A stretch of DNA of 64,000 nt, taken from GCA-1730015 sp964550655. Its GTDB lineage: Bacteria > Pseudomonadota > Gammaproteobacteria > Granulosicoccales > Granulosicoccaceae. This document shows positions 26,630 through 35,867 of the stretch, one piece after another. The stretch spans positions 1 to 64,000 of the forward strand of contig CAZKAQ010000008.1 of the NCBI GenBank assembly GCA_964550655.1, given 5' to 3'. Positions within the stretch are counted from its first letter, which is position 1. Every line of letters starts with the position of its first letter. A program made the translations under genes and the position numbers. Below the pieces are notes generated by a model. The model was given only the letters and a program-made list of their open reading frames with translations, was not told the DNA's origin and ran no database searches.

Positions 26630-27816
26630 CAGATAATCTCGATTGCCATCGCCGTTGCTTCGCCGCCACCAATACACAAAGAAGCCATGCCACGCTTTTT
26701 ACCCTGGTTTTTCAGTGCATGTAGCAGTGTCGTGAGTATGCGTGCTCCTGATGCACCGATAGGGTGTCCAATTGCACAAGCGCCGCCGTGTATATTGACA
26801 CGGTCTATTGGCAGATCCAGATCATGCACTGCAGCCATGGTTACAACCGCAAAAGCTTCATTGATTTCGTAGAGGTCGAAATCATCCTGAGTGCAGTTGA
26901 GTTTTTCGAACAACTTGCGCATTGCATGTACCGGGGCTGTGGTAAACCAGTTCGGTTCATGTGCATGTGTTGTATGGCCAAGCACTACAGCCAGTGGTTT
27001 CAGTCCACGCGCTTCACATTCACTTTTATGCATCATAACCAGTGCCGCAGCACCGTCTGAGATTGAACTGGCGTTGGCAGCGGTTACCGTGCCGTCTTTG
27101 GCAAAAGCCGCACGCAGAGTGGGTATCTTTTCAGGCTTTGCATTGTGTGGTTGTTCATCATGTTCGACTACAGTGTCGCCTTTGCGTGATGTGACCGTGA
27201 CTGGTGCGACTTCGTTTTTGAAGTCTCCGTTGTCAATCGCAGCTTTGGCGCGTGCCAGTGAACGCAGTGCGAATTCGTCCTGCGCTTCTCTGCTGAACTG
27301 GTAATGGCTGGCGGTGTCTTCTGCGAAACAACCCATCAGTTTGCCTTTGTCATAGGCATCCTCCAAACCATCAAGGAACATATGGTCAAGTGTCTGACCG
27401 TGTCCCATGCGCATGCCGCCGCGAGTTTTTGGCAAAAGGTAGGGTGCATTAGTCATGCTTTCCATGCCTCCGGCAATAGCTACTTTTGCACTGCCGGCTA
27501 TCAGTAAATCGTGTGCGAACATGGCAGCTTTCATTCCGGAGCCACACATTTTGTTGATGGTTGTGCAATTGGTACCAAGCGGCAAGCCGGCACCAAGTGC
27601 CGCCTGACGTGCCGGTGCCTGCCCCTGGCCTGCCGGCAGTACACAGCCCATAACGACTTCATCTATGGCAGAGGTGTCGATAGCACTTTGTTCCAGCGCT
27701 GCTTTTATAGCTGTTGCACCTAGTTCGGCTGCAGTCATACTGGACAATGCGCCCTGAAAGCCGCCCAGAGGGGTACGCATTGCACTGGTGATTACGATCG
27801 GGTCGTCACTGTTCAT
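26629..27816 (-). CDS. Acetyl-CoA acyltransferase (thiolase)
   Basis: A 395-residue thiolase. I place the start at 27816, overlapping the merR stop (ATGA) and preceded by AAGAGAA. The nucleophile Cys lies in TINKMCGSGMKAAM, the catalytic His in GGACAIGHPIGASGAR, and the second Cys in SLCIGGGEA. It cleaves 3-ketoacyl-CoA or condenses acetyl-CoA. It is co-transcribed between a LiuR-like regulator and an acyl-CoA dehydrogenase, which suggests degradation of branched-chain amino acids or related short acyl-CoAs. Confidence 0.94.
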   Translation of the reverse strand: MNSDDPIVITSAMRTPLGGFQGALSSMTAAELGATAIKAALEQSAIDTSAIDEVVMGCVLPAGQGQAPARQAALGAGLPLGTNCTTINKMCGSGMKAAMFAHDLLIAGSAKVAIAGGMESMTNAPYLLPKTRGGMRMGHGQTLDHMFLDGLEDAYDKGKLMGCFAEDTASHYQFSREAQDEFALRSLARAKAAIDNGDFKNEVAPVTVTSRKGDTVVEHDEQPHNAKPEKIPTLRAAFAKDGTVTAANASSISDGAAALVMMHKSECEARGLKPLAVVLGHTTHAHEPNWFTTAPVHAMRKLFEKLNCTQDDFDLYEINEAFAVVTMAAVHDLDLPIDRVNIHGGACAIGHPIGASGARILTTLLHALKNQGKKRGMASLCIGGGEATAMAIEII

Positions 27817-28235
27817 GATAGGTTCTCTTCGAGTGATTTGGTTTTGTCTTTGCAACTGTTGAGTGTGGCCAAATGGGATACACAGCGCTGTTGAATGTTA
27901 TCAAGGTCTGCCAGAGCTGCATCGATGTCCTTTTTCTGTTGCAACAGCTGCAGCCGGCGTTGTTCGATTTTTTCCTGAGTGTATTCCAGTTGCTTCAGCT
28001 CTCCCTGATCACCGGCATCGTACATTTTAAGGACTGCTTTAATCTCTTCCAGTGGCCAGCCGAGCCGCTTGCCTCTTAACAGGAGCTTGAGACGTGTGCG
28101 ATCTGCACGTGAATAGATTCTGCGGCCAGCCTCGCGCTGCGGGCTCAGGAGCTCTTTGTCTTCGTAAAATCTGATTGCCCGTGTGGTGATGCCAAATTCC
28201 CGGCTAAGCTCGGAAATGCTGTAAGTTTCTTGCAT
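27813..28235 (-). CDS. MerR-family regulator, LiuR-like
   Basis: A 140-residue regulator starting at the ATG at 28235; a longer frame to 28352 would run through the palindrome and is rejected. The winged-helix part reads YSISELSREFGITTRAIRFYEDKELL, followed by RRIYSRADRTRLKLLLRGKRLGWPLEEIK, which is the LiuR-type recognition region, and a C-terminal coiled coil. LiuR proteins control leucine, isovalerate and other acyl-CoA degradation genes. It heads the merR-thiolase-acyl-CoA dehydrogenase operon and faces icmF across a 34-bp palindrome, so it probably controls both directions and itself. Confidence 0.88.
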   Translation of the reverse strand: MQETYSISELSREFGITTRAIRFYEDKELLSPQREAGRRIYSRADRTRLKLLLRGKRLGWPLEEIKAVLKMYDAGDQGELKQLEYTQEKIEQRRLQLLQQKKDIDAALADLDNIQQRCVSHLATLNSCKDKTKSLEENLS

Positions 28236-28266
28236 ATATATTGCCGCCAAACGTATTATAGTGGAG

Positions 28267-28300
28267 AATACATTGACGTTTACGTAAACGTCAATGTATT
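28267..28300. promoter_or_regulatory. Perfect 34-bp palindrome, likely LiuR-like operator
   Basis: A perfect dyad of 2 x 17 bp centred on 28283/28284, whose half is AATACATTGACGTTTAC. The core GTTTACGTAAAC with flanking CGTs resembles operators described for LiuR-type MerR regulators. It lies 32 bases from the merR start and 73 bases from the icmF start, the only non-coding space between these divergent genes. Confidence 0.8.
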
Positions 28301-28372
28301 GAGCAATTTTTCTCATCGACGGGGTGCCCTGAAGGTAGAGGGCTCCGCTCAAACTTATATGATGGATACTCT

Positions 28373-31300
28373 ATGGCTACACAGGCTCCCAAGGTTGTCC
28401 CGATTGCCGAAATTGATTCGCATGTTTCAGTGCGATTTGTAACCGCTTCCAGTTTGTTTGATGGCCACGATGCATCCATCAACATCATGCGCCGTATACT
28501 CCAGAGTGCCGGTGTTGAAGTCATTCATTTGGGCCACAATCGTTCGGTCGCAGAAATAGTTACTGCAGCAATTCATGAGGATGTGCAGGGTATTGCGATC
28601 AGTTCTTATCAGGGAGGCCATGTTGAATACTTTAAGTACATGGTTGATATGCTGAGAGCGCAGGGTGCAGATCACATTCAGGTGTTCGGTGGTGGTGGCG
28701 GGGTAATCGTACCTGAAGAAATTGATGATCTGCACAACTATGGTGTAACGCGAATCTATTCTCCTGAAGACGGTCAACAGATCGGTTTACAGGGCATGAT
28801 TGAAGACATGTTGTCGCATTGTCGCTTTAACCCGGGTGAAAAGGCCGGCAGCGACCTTACTGTACTGGCTCAAGACAATTTCCGTAATCTCGCATCTTTG
28901 CTGACGGCATTAGAGAGTGGTAGCTATTGCGCTGCTCTGAAAGAAAAGCTACATCAGCATTCGCCCACGGTACCTGTGCTGGGCATAACCGGTACCGGTG
29001 GCTCGGGTAAGTCGTCGTTAACTGATGAGTTGATCAGACGTTTCAGAATTGACCATGGTGATCAGCTAAAGATCGCTATTCTTGCAATAGATCCTACACG
29101 GCGAAAAACCGGCGGTGCTTTGCTCGGTGATCGTATTCGAATGAATGCGATTGATCATCCGAATATCTTTATGCGTTCAATAGCTACCCGTGATGCCGGT
29201 GGAGATGTACCACCAGAGCTTGGCGACATGGTTGCTGCCACAAGTCTGGCAGGCTTTGACCTTATTATCATTGAGACGCCGGGTATCGGGCAGGGTGATG
29301 CAGGTATCGTTTCGCACAGTGATGTATCACTTTATGTGATGACGCCTGAATTCGGTGCGGCAAGCCAGCTTGAAAAAATTGATATGCTCGACTTTGCCAA
29401 TGTTGTAGCAATCAACAAGTTTGATCGCAAGGGTGCAGAGGATGCATTGAGAGACGTTGCCAAGCAGGTGCAGCGCAACCGTGAAGATTTTTCTGTGCCT
29501 CCGGAGCAGATGCCTGTGTACGGAACTATGGCATCGAGATTCAATGATGATGGCGTCAGCGCTTTGTATAAATCTATTCTTGCGCAATTAAATAATAAGG
29601 GTTTGTCAGCGACTGGCGGGGCGTTGTCTGTTAGTGATACTCGTCACTCCACTGATGATACCGTGATTGTGCCGTCGCACAGGAGCCGTTATCTGGCAGA
29701 GATTGCGGAGACTGTACGCGGTTATCACAAGACTGCTGAAATACAGGCGTCTGTTGCACGGGAAAAACAACAACTGCAGGCAGCTCTTGCATTGATGCAA
29801 AGTGCCGGTGTCGAGATTGATGAAGACGGGGTGTCTGAACTCATTATTAAACGTGAACGTTTACTTGAGGCAGGTAACGTCGCGTTGCTTGAAGCCTGGC
29901 CTGAGTTAGCCGAGCGGTATCGTCAGGATACATTTGAAGTTCAGATCGGAGATCGTAGAATAGTTACCGAGCTTTTGAATGAAACACTGAGTGGCAATCC
30001 CATACGCAAAGTCAGCTTGCCATCGTACAGTGATCAGGGAGACCTGTTGCGTTGGTTACTACGGGAAAATCTACCCGGTTATTTTCCTTATACAGCGGGC
30101 GTATTTCCCTTTAAACGTGAAGGGGAAGATCCAACTCGCATGTTTGCCGGTGAGGGGGACCCCTTCCGCACTAATGCAAGGTTTAAATCTTTATCAGAAC
30201 ATGCGTCTGCCAAGCGGCTTTCGACTGCGTTTGATTCAGTAACACTGTATGGCAATGATCCTGATCGCAGGCCGGATATCTACGGAAAAGTAGGTAACTC
30301 CGGTGTCTCAATTGCCACCATAGAAGATATGCAGGCGTTGTATGACGGCTTTGATTTGTGTGATCCGAATACGTCTGTATCAATGACAATTAACGGACCG
30401 GCACCGACAATTCTGGCTTTTTACTTCAATACTGCTTTTCGGCAGCAGCAAAGCAGGTTTGAAAAAGATAATGGCAGAGCACCCGATAGTGACGAGCTTG
30501 CAGAGATAAAAAAATGGTCGCTTGCCAATGTACGAGGGACTGTACAGGCAGATATTCTAAAAGAAGATCAGGGTCAAAATACCTGTATCTTTTCAACTGA
30601 ATTCAGCCTTAAAGTGATGGGAGATATTCAGGAGTACTTCGTAGAGAACAACGTCGGAAACTTTTACTCGGTGTCAATATCCGGCTATCACATCGCGGAG
30701 GCAGGAGCGAATCCGATCAGCCAGCTTGCGTTCACGCTTGCCAACGGGTTTACCTATGTGGAGTCTTATCTGGCGCGTGGTATGCACGTGGATGATTTTG
30801 CACCTAACTTGTCTTTCTTTTTTAGTAACGGTATGGATCCGGAGTACACCGTTATGGGTCGAGTCGCCCGTCGGATCTGGGCGGTAGCCATGCGTGATAA
30901 ATACGGTGCTAATGCGAGAAGTCAGAAGCTTAAGTATCATATCCAGACTTCCGGCAGATCATTGCATGCACAGGAAATGGCATTTAACGACATCAGAACC
31001 ACTCTGCAGGCGTTGATTGCCATTTATGATAATTGCAATTCGCTACACACCAATGCCTATGATGAAGCAGTTACCACACCGACCGAAGAGTCGGTAAGAC
31101 GAGCTATTGCGATCCAGTTGGTGATCAATCGTGAGTGGGGTCTGGCTAAATGTGAAAATCCTAATCAGGGGAGTTTTGTTATTGATGAATTAACTGATCT
31201 GGTTGAAGAGGCAGTGCTTGCAGAGTTTGAACGAATTTCTGAAAGAGGCGGTGTGCTCGGTGCAATGGAAACCGGATATCAGCGTGGAAAAATTCAGGAA

Positions 31301-31633
31301 GAGTCGATGTTATACGAGCATCGAAAGCATGATGGGTCACTGCCTATAATCGGAGTTAATACATTCACCAATCCTTCGGAAACTATTGAAGAGCATGTGA
31401 TTGAACTGGCGCGTTCAACAACTGAAGAAAAAGAGAGCCAGATTAAAAGACTTGAAGATTTCAAAGATAGAAATACCAGTGAAGCTGCGGCGGCGCTGGA
31501 AAAAATAAAATCAGTTGCTATGCGCAACGGAAATGTTTTTGCTGAGTTGGTTGATGCAGTTCAATACTGTACGCTGGGACAGATCACTGATGCGCTGTTC
31601 GAGGTGGGTGGAGAGTATCGTCGCAATATGTAG
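28373..31633 (+). CDS. icmF: Fused isobutyryl-CoA mutase (IcmF)
   Basis: A 1086-residue adenosylcobalamin enzyme that interconverts isobutyryl-CoA and butyryl-CoA or similar branched acyl-CoAs. The order is typical of IcmF. First is a B12-binding domain with FDGHDASI (29-36, cobalt-ligand His32). Then comes a MeaB-like GTPase with Walker A GTGGSGKSS (207-215), ETPGIGQ (301-307) and NKFD (348-351). Last is the mutase barrel from about residue 530, with FPYTAGVFPFKR, STAFDSVTLYG and SVSISGYHIAEAG. The fused G domain repairs and loads cofactor. It is divergent from the merR-thiolase-acyl-CoA dehydrogenase operon. The exact substrate depends on two active-site residues that I cannot assign with certainty. 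Confidence 0.94.
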   Translation: MATQAPKVVPIAEIDSHVSVRFVTASSLFDGHDASINIMRRILQSAGVEVIHLGHNRSVAEIVTAAIHEDVQGIAISSYQGGHVEYFKYMVDMLRAQGADHIQVFGGGGGVIVPEEIDDLHNYGVTRIYSPEDGQQIGLQGMIEDMLSHCRFNPGEKAGSDLTVLAQDNFRNLASLLTALESGSYCAALKEKLHQHSPTVPVLGITGTGGSGKSSLTDELIRRFRIDHGDQLKIAILAIDPTRRKTGGALLGDRIRMNAIDHPNIFMRSIATRDAGGDVPPELGDMVAATSLAGFDLIIIETPGIGQGDAGIVSHSDVSLYVMTPEFGAASQLEKIDMLDFANVVAINKFDRKGAEDALRDVAKQVQRNREDFSVPPEQMPVYGTMASRFNDDGVSALYKSILAQLNNKGLSATGGALSVSDTRHSTDDTVIVPSHRSRYLAEIAETVRGYHKTAEIQASVAREKQQLQAALALMQSAGVEIDEDGVSELIIKRERLLEAGNVALLEAWPELAERYRQDTFEVQIGDRRIVTELLNETLSGNPIRKVSLPSYSDQGDLLRWLLRENLPGYFPYTAGVFPFKREGEDPTRMFAGEGDPFRTNARFKSLSEHASAKRLSTAFDSVTLYGNDPDRRPDIYGKVGNSGVSIATIEDMQALYDGFDLCDPNTSVSMTINGPAPTILAFYFNTAFRQQQSRFEKDNGRAPDSDELAEIKKWSLANVRGTVQADILKEDQGQNTCIFSTEFSLKVMGDIQEYFVENNVGNFYSVSISGYHIAEAGANPISQLAFTLANGFTYVESYLARGMHVDDFAPNLSFFFSNGMDPEYTVMGRVARRIWAVAMRDKYGANARSQKLKYHIQTSGRSLHAQEMAFNDIRTTLQALIAIYDNCNSLHTNAYDEAVTTPTEESVRRAIAIQLVINREWGLAKCENPNQGSFVIDELTDLVEEAVLAEFERISERGGVLGAMETGYQRGKIQEESMLYEHRKHDGSLPIIGVNTFTNPSETIEEHVIELARSTTEEKESQIKRLEDFKDRNTSEAAAALEKIKSVAMRNGNVFAELVDAVQYCTLGQITDALFEVGGEYRRNM

Positions 31634-31640
31634 CTGACTG

Positions 31641-31664
31641 TAGGTAACTATACGGGGTTACCTA
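31641..31664. terminator. Stem-loop just after icmF
   Basis: A perfect 8-bp stem TAGGTAAC/GTTACCTA with an 8-base loop, seven bases after the icmF stop codon. There is no T run after it, so it may be a weak or Rho-assisted terminator or an mRNA 3' stabiliser. Confidence 0.45.
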
Positions 31665-31709
31665 TACTAACAATCTGCTATAAAACGTTCATATGAAGAA
31701 CGGATAACT

Positions 31710-32453
31710 ATGAGTGTAGCGATTATTACTGGTGCAAGTCGTGGTATCGGTGCAGCTACTGCTAAGCTTGCAGCTCGCAAAGGTTATTCGGTAATCGTTA
31801 ATTATCATCGTAACGAAGAAGCTGCCAATACGGTTGTTGAACAAATAAATGTCAATGGTGGATCTGCTTTGGCAATCGCTGCTGACGTCAGTGTTGAAGC
31901 GCAGGTAATGCGCTTATATGAAGAAACCCTGTCAAAGTTCGGCCGGATTGACGCATTAGTTAACAATGCAGGAGTGCTTGAGCAGGCAATGAAACTCGAA
32001 TCCATGACCGTTGAGCGCATGAGTCGTGTATTCAGCACTAATGTCATTGGTTCGATGTTGTGCGCGCGGGAAGCGGTAAAACATATGTCGATTAAAAGCG
32101 GTGGTTCCGGCGGCGGCATTGTCAATGTCTCATCTATAGCAGCAGTGTTGGGCGCTCCAGGCGAGTATGTTGATTATGCAGCCAGTAAAGGTGCGATTGA
32201 TACATTCACCAAAGGTCTGGCTATTGAGGTAGCCGACGAGGGTATCCGTGTTAATACTGTAAGGCCTGGCGTTATATATACAGATATACATGCATCCGGT
32301 GGAGAACCCGACCGCGTGGATCGTATAAAGCAAAGCGTGCCGATGCAACGTGGAGGGACTGTTGAAGAGGTTGCAAATGCAATTTTGTGGCTGTTATCGG
32401 AGGAGGCTTCTTATACAACGGGTGCCCTGATAGATGTAACCGGTGGAAGATGA
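31710..32453 (+). CDS. Short-chain dehydrogenase/reductase (FabG-like)
   Basis: A 247-residue classical SDR. The cofactor motif TGASRGIG (7-14) is present, as are NNAGVLEQ, the catalytic Ser in NVSSIAAV, and the YAASKGA Tyr/Lys pair. The C-terminus TGALIDVTGGR is typical. The substrate cannot be told. It follows icmF by 76 bases and a stem-loop, so it may be partly co-transcribed. Confidence 0.9.
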   Translation: MSVAIITGASRGIGAATAKLAARKGYSVIVNYHRNEEAANTVVEQINVNGGSALAIAADVSVEAQVMRLYEETLSKFGRIDALVNNAGVLEQAMKLESMTVERMSRVFSTNVIGSMLCAREAVKHMSIKSGGSGGGIVNVSSIAAVLGAPGEYVDYAASKGAIDTFTKGLAIEVADEGIRVNTVRPGVIYTDIHASGGEPDRVDRIKQSVPMQRGGTVEEVANAILWLLSEEASYTTGALIDVTGGR

Positions 32454-32563
32454 CTTTCTCTTCTGATTTTTATAACGGCTTGTAACAAGATTCCACACAA
32501 TTACTTATGCACTATGAAAAGTATTTTTGCTAGGATGCCAGATTAACGTTTCAGGAGTTTCGA

Positions 32564-33013
32564 ATGGAGGTGAACGACGATGAGCTTCACTCGCAGATTA
32601 ACGTCAAGCTGAATGTTGTTAATGTAAAGATAAGCCGTCAGATTGGTCAGGCGGTTCAGGCGAAAGCAAATTTGCGGCTGCCTGAGTGGCGCATAATTTC
32701 TCTCTTGTCTTCATCTGGCCCAATGAGCCAGGCGGCTATCAGAGGTACTATCGGCATGGACAAAGGCCAGATTAGTCGGACGGTGAAAACTATGCTTGAG
32801 AATGATCTTCTGCGTTTTGACGGGCCGCAGGGTCAGGCCAGAAATGTGCGACTTTGTCTGACAGAAAATGGGGTCGAAATCCATACACGCGTTAACGCAA
32901 TGATGGAGAAACACAAGGAGCAGGTGCTGTCATTGCTCTCCCGCGAGGACAAACAATCTCTGTACAATAATCTCGTACAAATCGAGAAGTCTCTGGATAA
33001 CTTTCACTCTTGA
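32564..33013 (+). CDS. MarR family transcriptional regulator
   Basis: A 149-residue winged-helix regulator. The core reads LRLPEWRIISLLSSSGPMSQAAIRGTIGMDKGQISRTVKTMLENDLL, followed by the wing (VRLCLTENGVEIHTRV), as in the MarR family. Dimerising helices lie at both ends. The effector and targets are unknown; the SDR gene just upstream on the same strand is a possible target. Confidence 0.88.
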   Translation: MEVNDDELHSQINVKLNVVNVKISRQIGQAVQAKANLRLPEWRIISLLSSSGPMSQAAIRGTIGMDKGQISRTVKTMLENDLLRFDGPQGQARNVRLCLTENGVEIHTRVNAMMEKHKEQVLSLLSREDKQSLYNNLVQIEKSLDNFHS

Positions 33014-33313
33014 CGGCAAGCCTCTGCAATTTGCGCATGCCGGAATCTTTCGACTGAGCGCCATCTGCCGGCACATATTTTTGTGCTTCTTACGCTGTTT
33101 TTTTCGATTCTGTCACAATTCAGCAGGATCGGACCACGCTCTGTTAATCTCTTACCTTCGTATACCACGCCGATCCGGGCCGTAGCTGCGCGCGTTGTAT
33201 AGGAGCGCACGGTAATAAATTCATCTTTGTGTCATAGTCCTCGCGCTATGAGTACATTGATCAAATACGATGTCTACAGCACTATTTCTGTGAATTCTAA
33301 ATAGAAAGGCTGT
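33014..33313. other. Leader region upstream of the GGDEF-EAL gene
   Basis: A 300-base non-coding stretch. I see no reading frame, RNA gene, clear palindrome or riboswitch signature in it. It presumably holds the promoter of the following gene. Confidence 0.4.
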
Positions 33314-35752
33314 ATGGCAGCAAATTCCACTGGCGCCGGGAGACCGCGCAATTCGGCACTGAAAGACTCGCAGTTAACCTATCGCGCCTGCACGCCTGGT
33401 TATGCCGAGTCGTTGCAGCTTGCATCTCCCAGTCAGCTGGTTGGTCAGTCTGATTTTGACTTGTTGTCTGATCGTAGTGCGTCGTTAGTGCATGCTGCTG
33501 AACAGCGGATTTTAACTTCCGGAACAACCGAAATTACTGCGGGTGAACTTCTAAGCAAGCGCACCGCTGGAAAATATTTTGTCCGCAGTCCGGTAATCAA
33601 TCGTGCCGGTCATATTTGTGGCATCGAAGTTTCAGTTGTCAGTGTTGAAGAGCTCCATCGCAGCTACCAGTTGTTGCTCGGCACAGAGTTGCAACTGCGC
33701 AATGCCATTAATTTTTCGCCATTCGGTTTGCTGATTCATCGTAATTACGAATTGATATACGTGAATACAAGCTGGCTTGAACTGATGGGTAACGCCAGTG
33801 CTTTGCCCGGTGCTGAGGAGATCAGGAGGCTTGTGCCCGGTGGTGTCGGTGAGTCCAGGATTATTCGCTCAGTCAATTCAGATGGTGTAGCGCAGGATCT
33901 TCGCTTGCAATCACGTGTTGTGAGATGGAACGGGAGTGATGCGATTGCGGTCTATTGTGTGTCGGGGGCACCACCGGAATCCAATATTTTACCGTCAGAT
34001 GAAAACGCTAACTTCGTAGAAAAACGCCACGGTCACAGACGTAGTGTGGAGATATCACCTCAGCCGGAAGTACTGCAACGCTCCGAGCTGGAACAGTCTG
34101 TTGCAAGACTACAGGACTATTTATCTGCCGCTGGAGATTTTAACTGGGAAATGGATGGTGCAAACCGTATGACCCATATCTCTATGGAGATGAAGGAGTT
34201 TCTTGGAGTGGAAACTGCTCGATTGTTGAATATTCCTTTGGAAAAATTGATTCCCCATCATGTACATGAGGATGATCAGCCCGAGTGGAAAGTGCTTTTG
34301 GTTGATATGAACAAGCAATTACCTTTTCGAGATCGGGAGTATATCTGGCAGCGCAAGGATGGTGAGAAAAGAGTAGTCAGATTATCCGGTGTGCCGGTAT
34401 TTAACGCCGAAGAAGAATTTATCGGTTATCGCGGGATTGGTTGGGATTGTACGGCACAGCATCACAGTGCAAGTATTGTTGCCTACCATGCCAGCCATGA
34501 TTCACTGACCGGACTGGTCAATCGTCGTGAATTTGAATCGCGATGTAATGATGCGATTACGCGAACGGCAGAAGCAAATCAGGCGCTGTGTTTTATCGAT
34601 CTGGATAATTTTAAACGAGTAAACGATACCGCCGGACACCTTGCCGGAGATGAATTATTGCGTCAGCTTTCAACATTGTTCACTGGTCTGGTAAGAAGAA
34701 GTGATGTGTTGGCTCGTCTGGGTGGTGATGAATTTGGTTTGCTAATTTACGGTGTCGGCTTAAAGGAAGCGCTTCGCCTTGCGACTCAGTTGCGTGCTGA
34801 GGTGGAGGGTTTTCAGTTTCATTGGGAGGGAAAACAGTTTTCAGTAGGAGCCAGCATCGGTCTGGTTATGGTTGATGAACGTTGGAGCACACGCTCGGCA
34901 TTGTTTGGTGCTGCAGATGCAGCTTGCTATGACGCTAAGCATCAGGGCCGTAATCGTGTCGCGGTTTTTGATGATACGCAAGATATCTCAGATCGAAAGC
35001 AGGGTGAGCAGCAGTGGGATGCCCATATTAAAAATGCGATAGAACAACGCAAAGTCAAACTGGCCATGCAGAAAATAGCATCAACTGACAAACTTGCAGA
35101 CAGTCACTCGAAGATAGAAATTTTAGTGCGTCTGCCTTCTCCTGACGGTGAGTTGTTATTGCCCGATACAGTGCTTCCGGTTGCAAGGCGATTCGGGTTG
35201 TCAGTTGCACTGGACGAAGCGATTATTGAATCAACTATTGACTGGCTGGAGCGTCAGCCTCACGTTACGGATGGACTGGATCTGTGTTGTGTTAATTTGA
35301 GTGGAGCAGCGGTGGATGATGAAAAGTTCCTCAGTTTTTTACTTAAAGCGCTCAAATCGACATCTATAGATCCATCTATTTTATGTTTTGAGATCAACGA
35401 GTCGGCAGTAAGTACCAGTTTGACCGCAGTCTCACGGTTCATGGAAAAGTTGGGCGTACTGGGTTGCAGGTTTGCGATAGATGATTTTAGCGGAGCCATT
35501 CACTCGTTTGACTATCTCAGGAAACTTCCAGTAGGTTTTGTAAAAATAAACAGCACGTACGTTCGTGCAATCCTCGAGGATCCGGTTCATTTTGCTATGG
35601 TCAGGTCAATTAATGATGTCGCGCAGGCCCTGGGTAAGCAGACAATCGCAGAGTCGGTTGAGTCAGCTGATGTGCTTAATAAATTGCGCGATTTAGGTGT
35701 AAATCTGGTGCAGGGTTATCATGTCGCCGCGCCTGAGATAATTGATTTCTAA
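33314..35752 (+). CDS. PAS-GGDEF-EAL cyclic-di-GMP enzyme
   Basis: An 812-residue soluble protein. Two to three PAS-like sensory domains come first (roughly 20-120, 130-220 and 265-385, the last ending in a PAC motif FIGYRGIGWDCT). A diguanylate cyclase domain has an intact RLGGDEFG motif (about 467-474). A phosphodiesterase-type domain starts near 590. Its EAL motif reads EIL. Several catalytic positions (VNLSG, EINE, IDDF, VKIN, AESVE, QGY) remain, but the DDFGTGYSS loop is changed to DDFSGAIHS. It therefore probably makes c-di-GMP, and may or may not degrade it. The polysaccharide locus downstream is a plausible target of c-di-GMP signalling in this cell. Confidence 0.9.
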   Translation: MAANSTGAGRPRNSALKDSQLTYRACTPGYAESLQLASPSQLVGQSDFDLLSDRSASLVHAAEQRILTSGTTEITAGELLSKRTAGKYFVRSPVINRAGHICGIEVSVVSVEELHRSYQLLLGTELQLRNAINFSPFGLLIHRNYELIYVNTSWLELMGNASALPGAEEIRRLVPGGVGESRIIRSVNSDGVAQDLRLQSRVVRWNGSDAIAVYCVSGAPPESNILPSDENANFVEKRHGHRRSVEISPQPEVLQRSELEQSVARLQDYLSAAGDFNWEMDGANRMTHISMEMKEFLGVETARLLNIPLEKLIPHHVHEDDQPEWKVLLVDMNKQLPFRDREYIWQRKDGEKRVVRLSGVPVFNAEEEFIGYRGIGWDCTAQHHSASIVAYHASHDSLTGLVNRREFESRCNDAITRTAEANQALCFIDLDNFKRVNDTAGHLAGDELLRQLSTLFTGLVRRSDVLARLGGDEFGLLIYGVGLKEALRLATQLRAEVEGFQFHWEGKQFSVGASIGLVMVDERWSTRSALFGAADAACYDAKHQGRNRVAVFDDTQDISDRKQGEQQWDAHIKNAIEQRKVKLAMQKIASTDKLADSHSKIEILVRLPSPDGELLLPDTVLPVARRFGLSVALDEAIIESTIDWLERQPHVTDGLDLCCVNLSGAAVDDEKFLSFLLKALKSTSIDPSILCFEINESAVSTSLTAVSRFMEKLGVLGCRFAIDDFSGAIHSFDYLRKLPVGFVKINSTYVRAILEDPVHFAMVRSINDVAQALGKQTIAESVESADVLNKLRDLGVNLVQGYHVAAPEIIDF

Positions 35753-35867
35753 CCAACTGATTCGGACCTGAAGAGATATGGCCCGCCCTCGTTGAGTCTG
35801 TAAGTAATGATCTCGCCAACTGCAGTACAATCGCATCATTTCAATGCAGCGCTTTTTGCCTTATATC

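Noticed and set aside
28235..28352. Longer N-terminus for the MerR regulator
   Set aside because: The extension would translate the 34-bp palindrome, has repetitive composition (VYVNVNV), and the MerR domain begins normally at the ATG at 28235.
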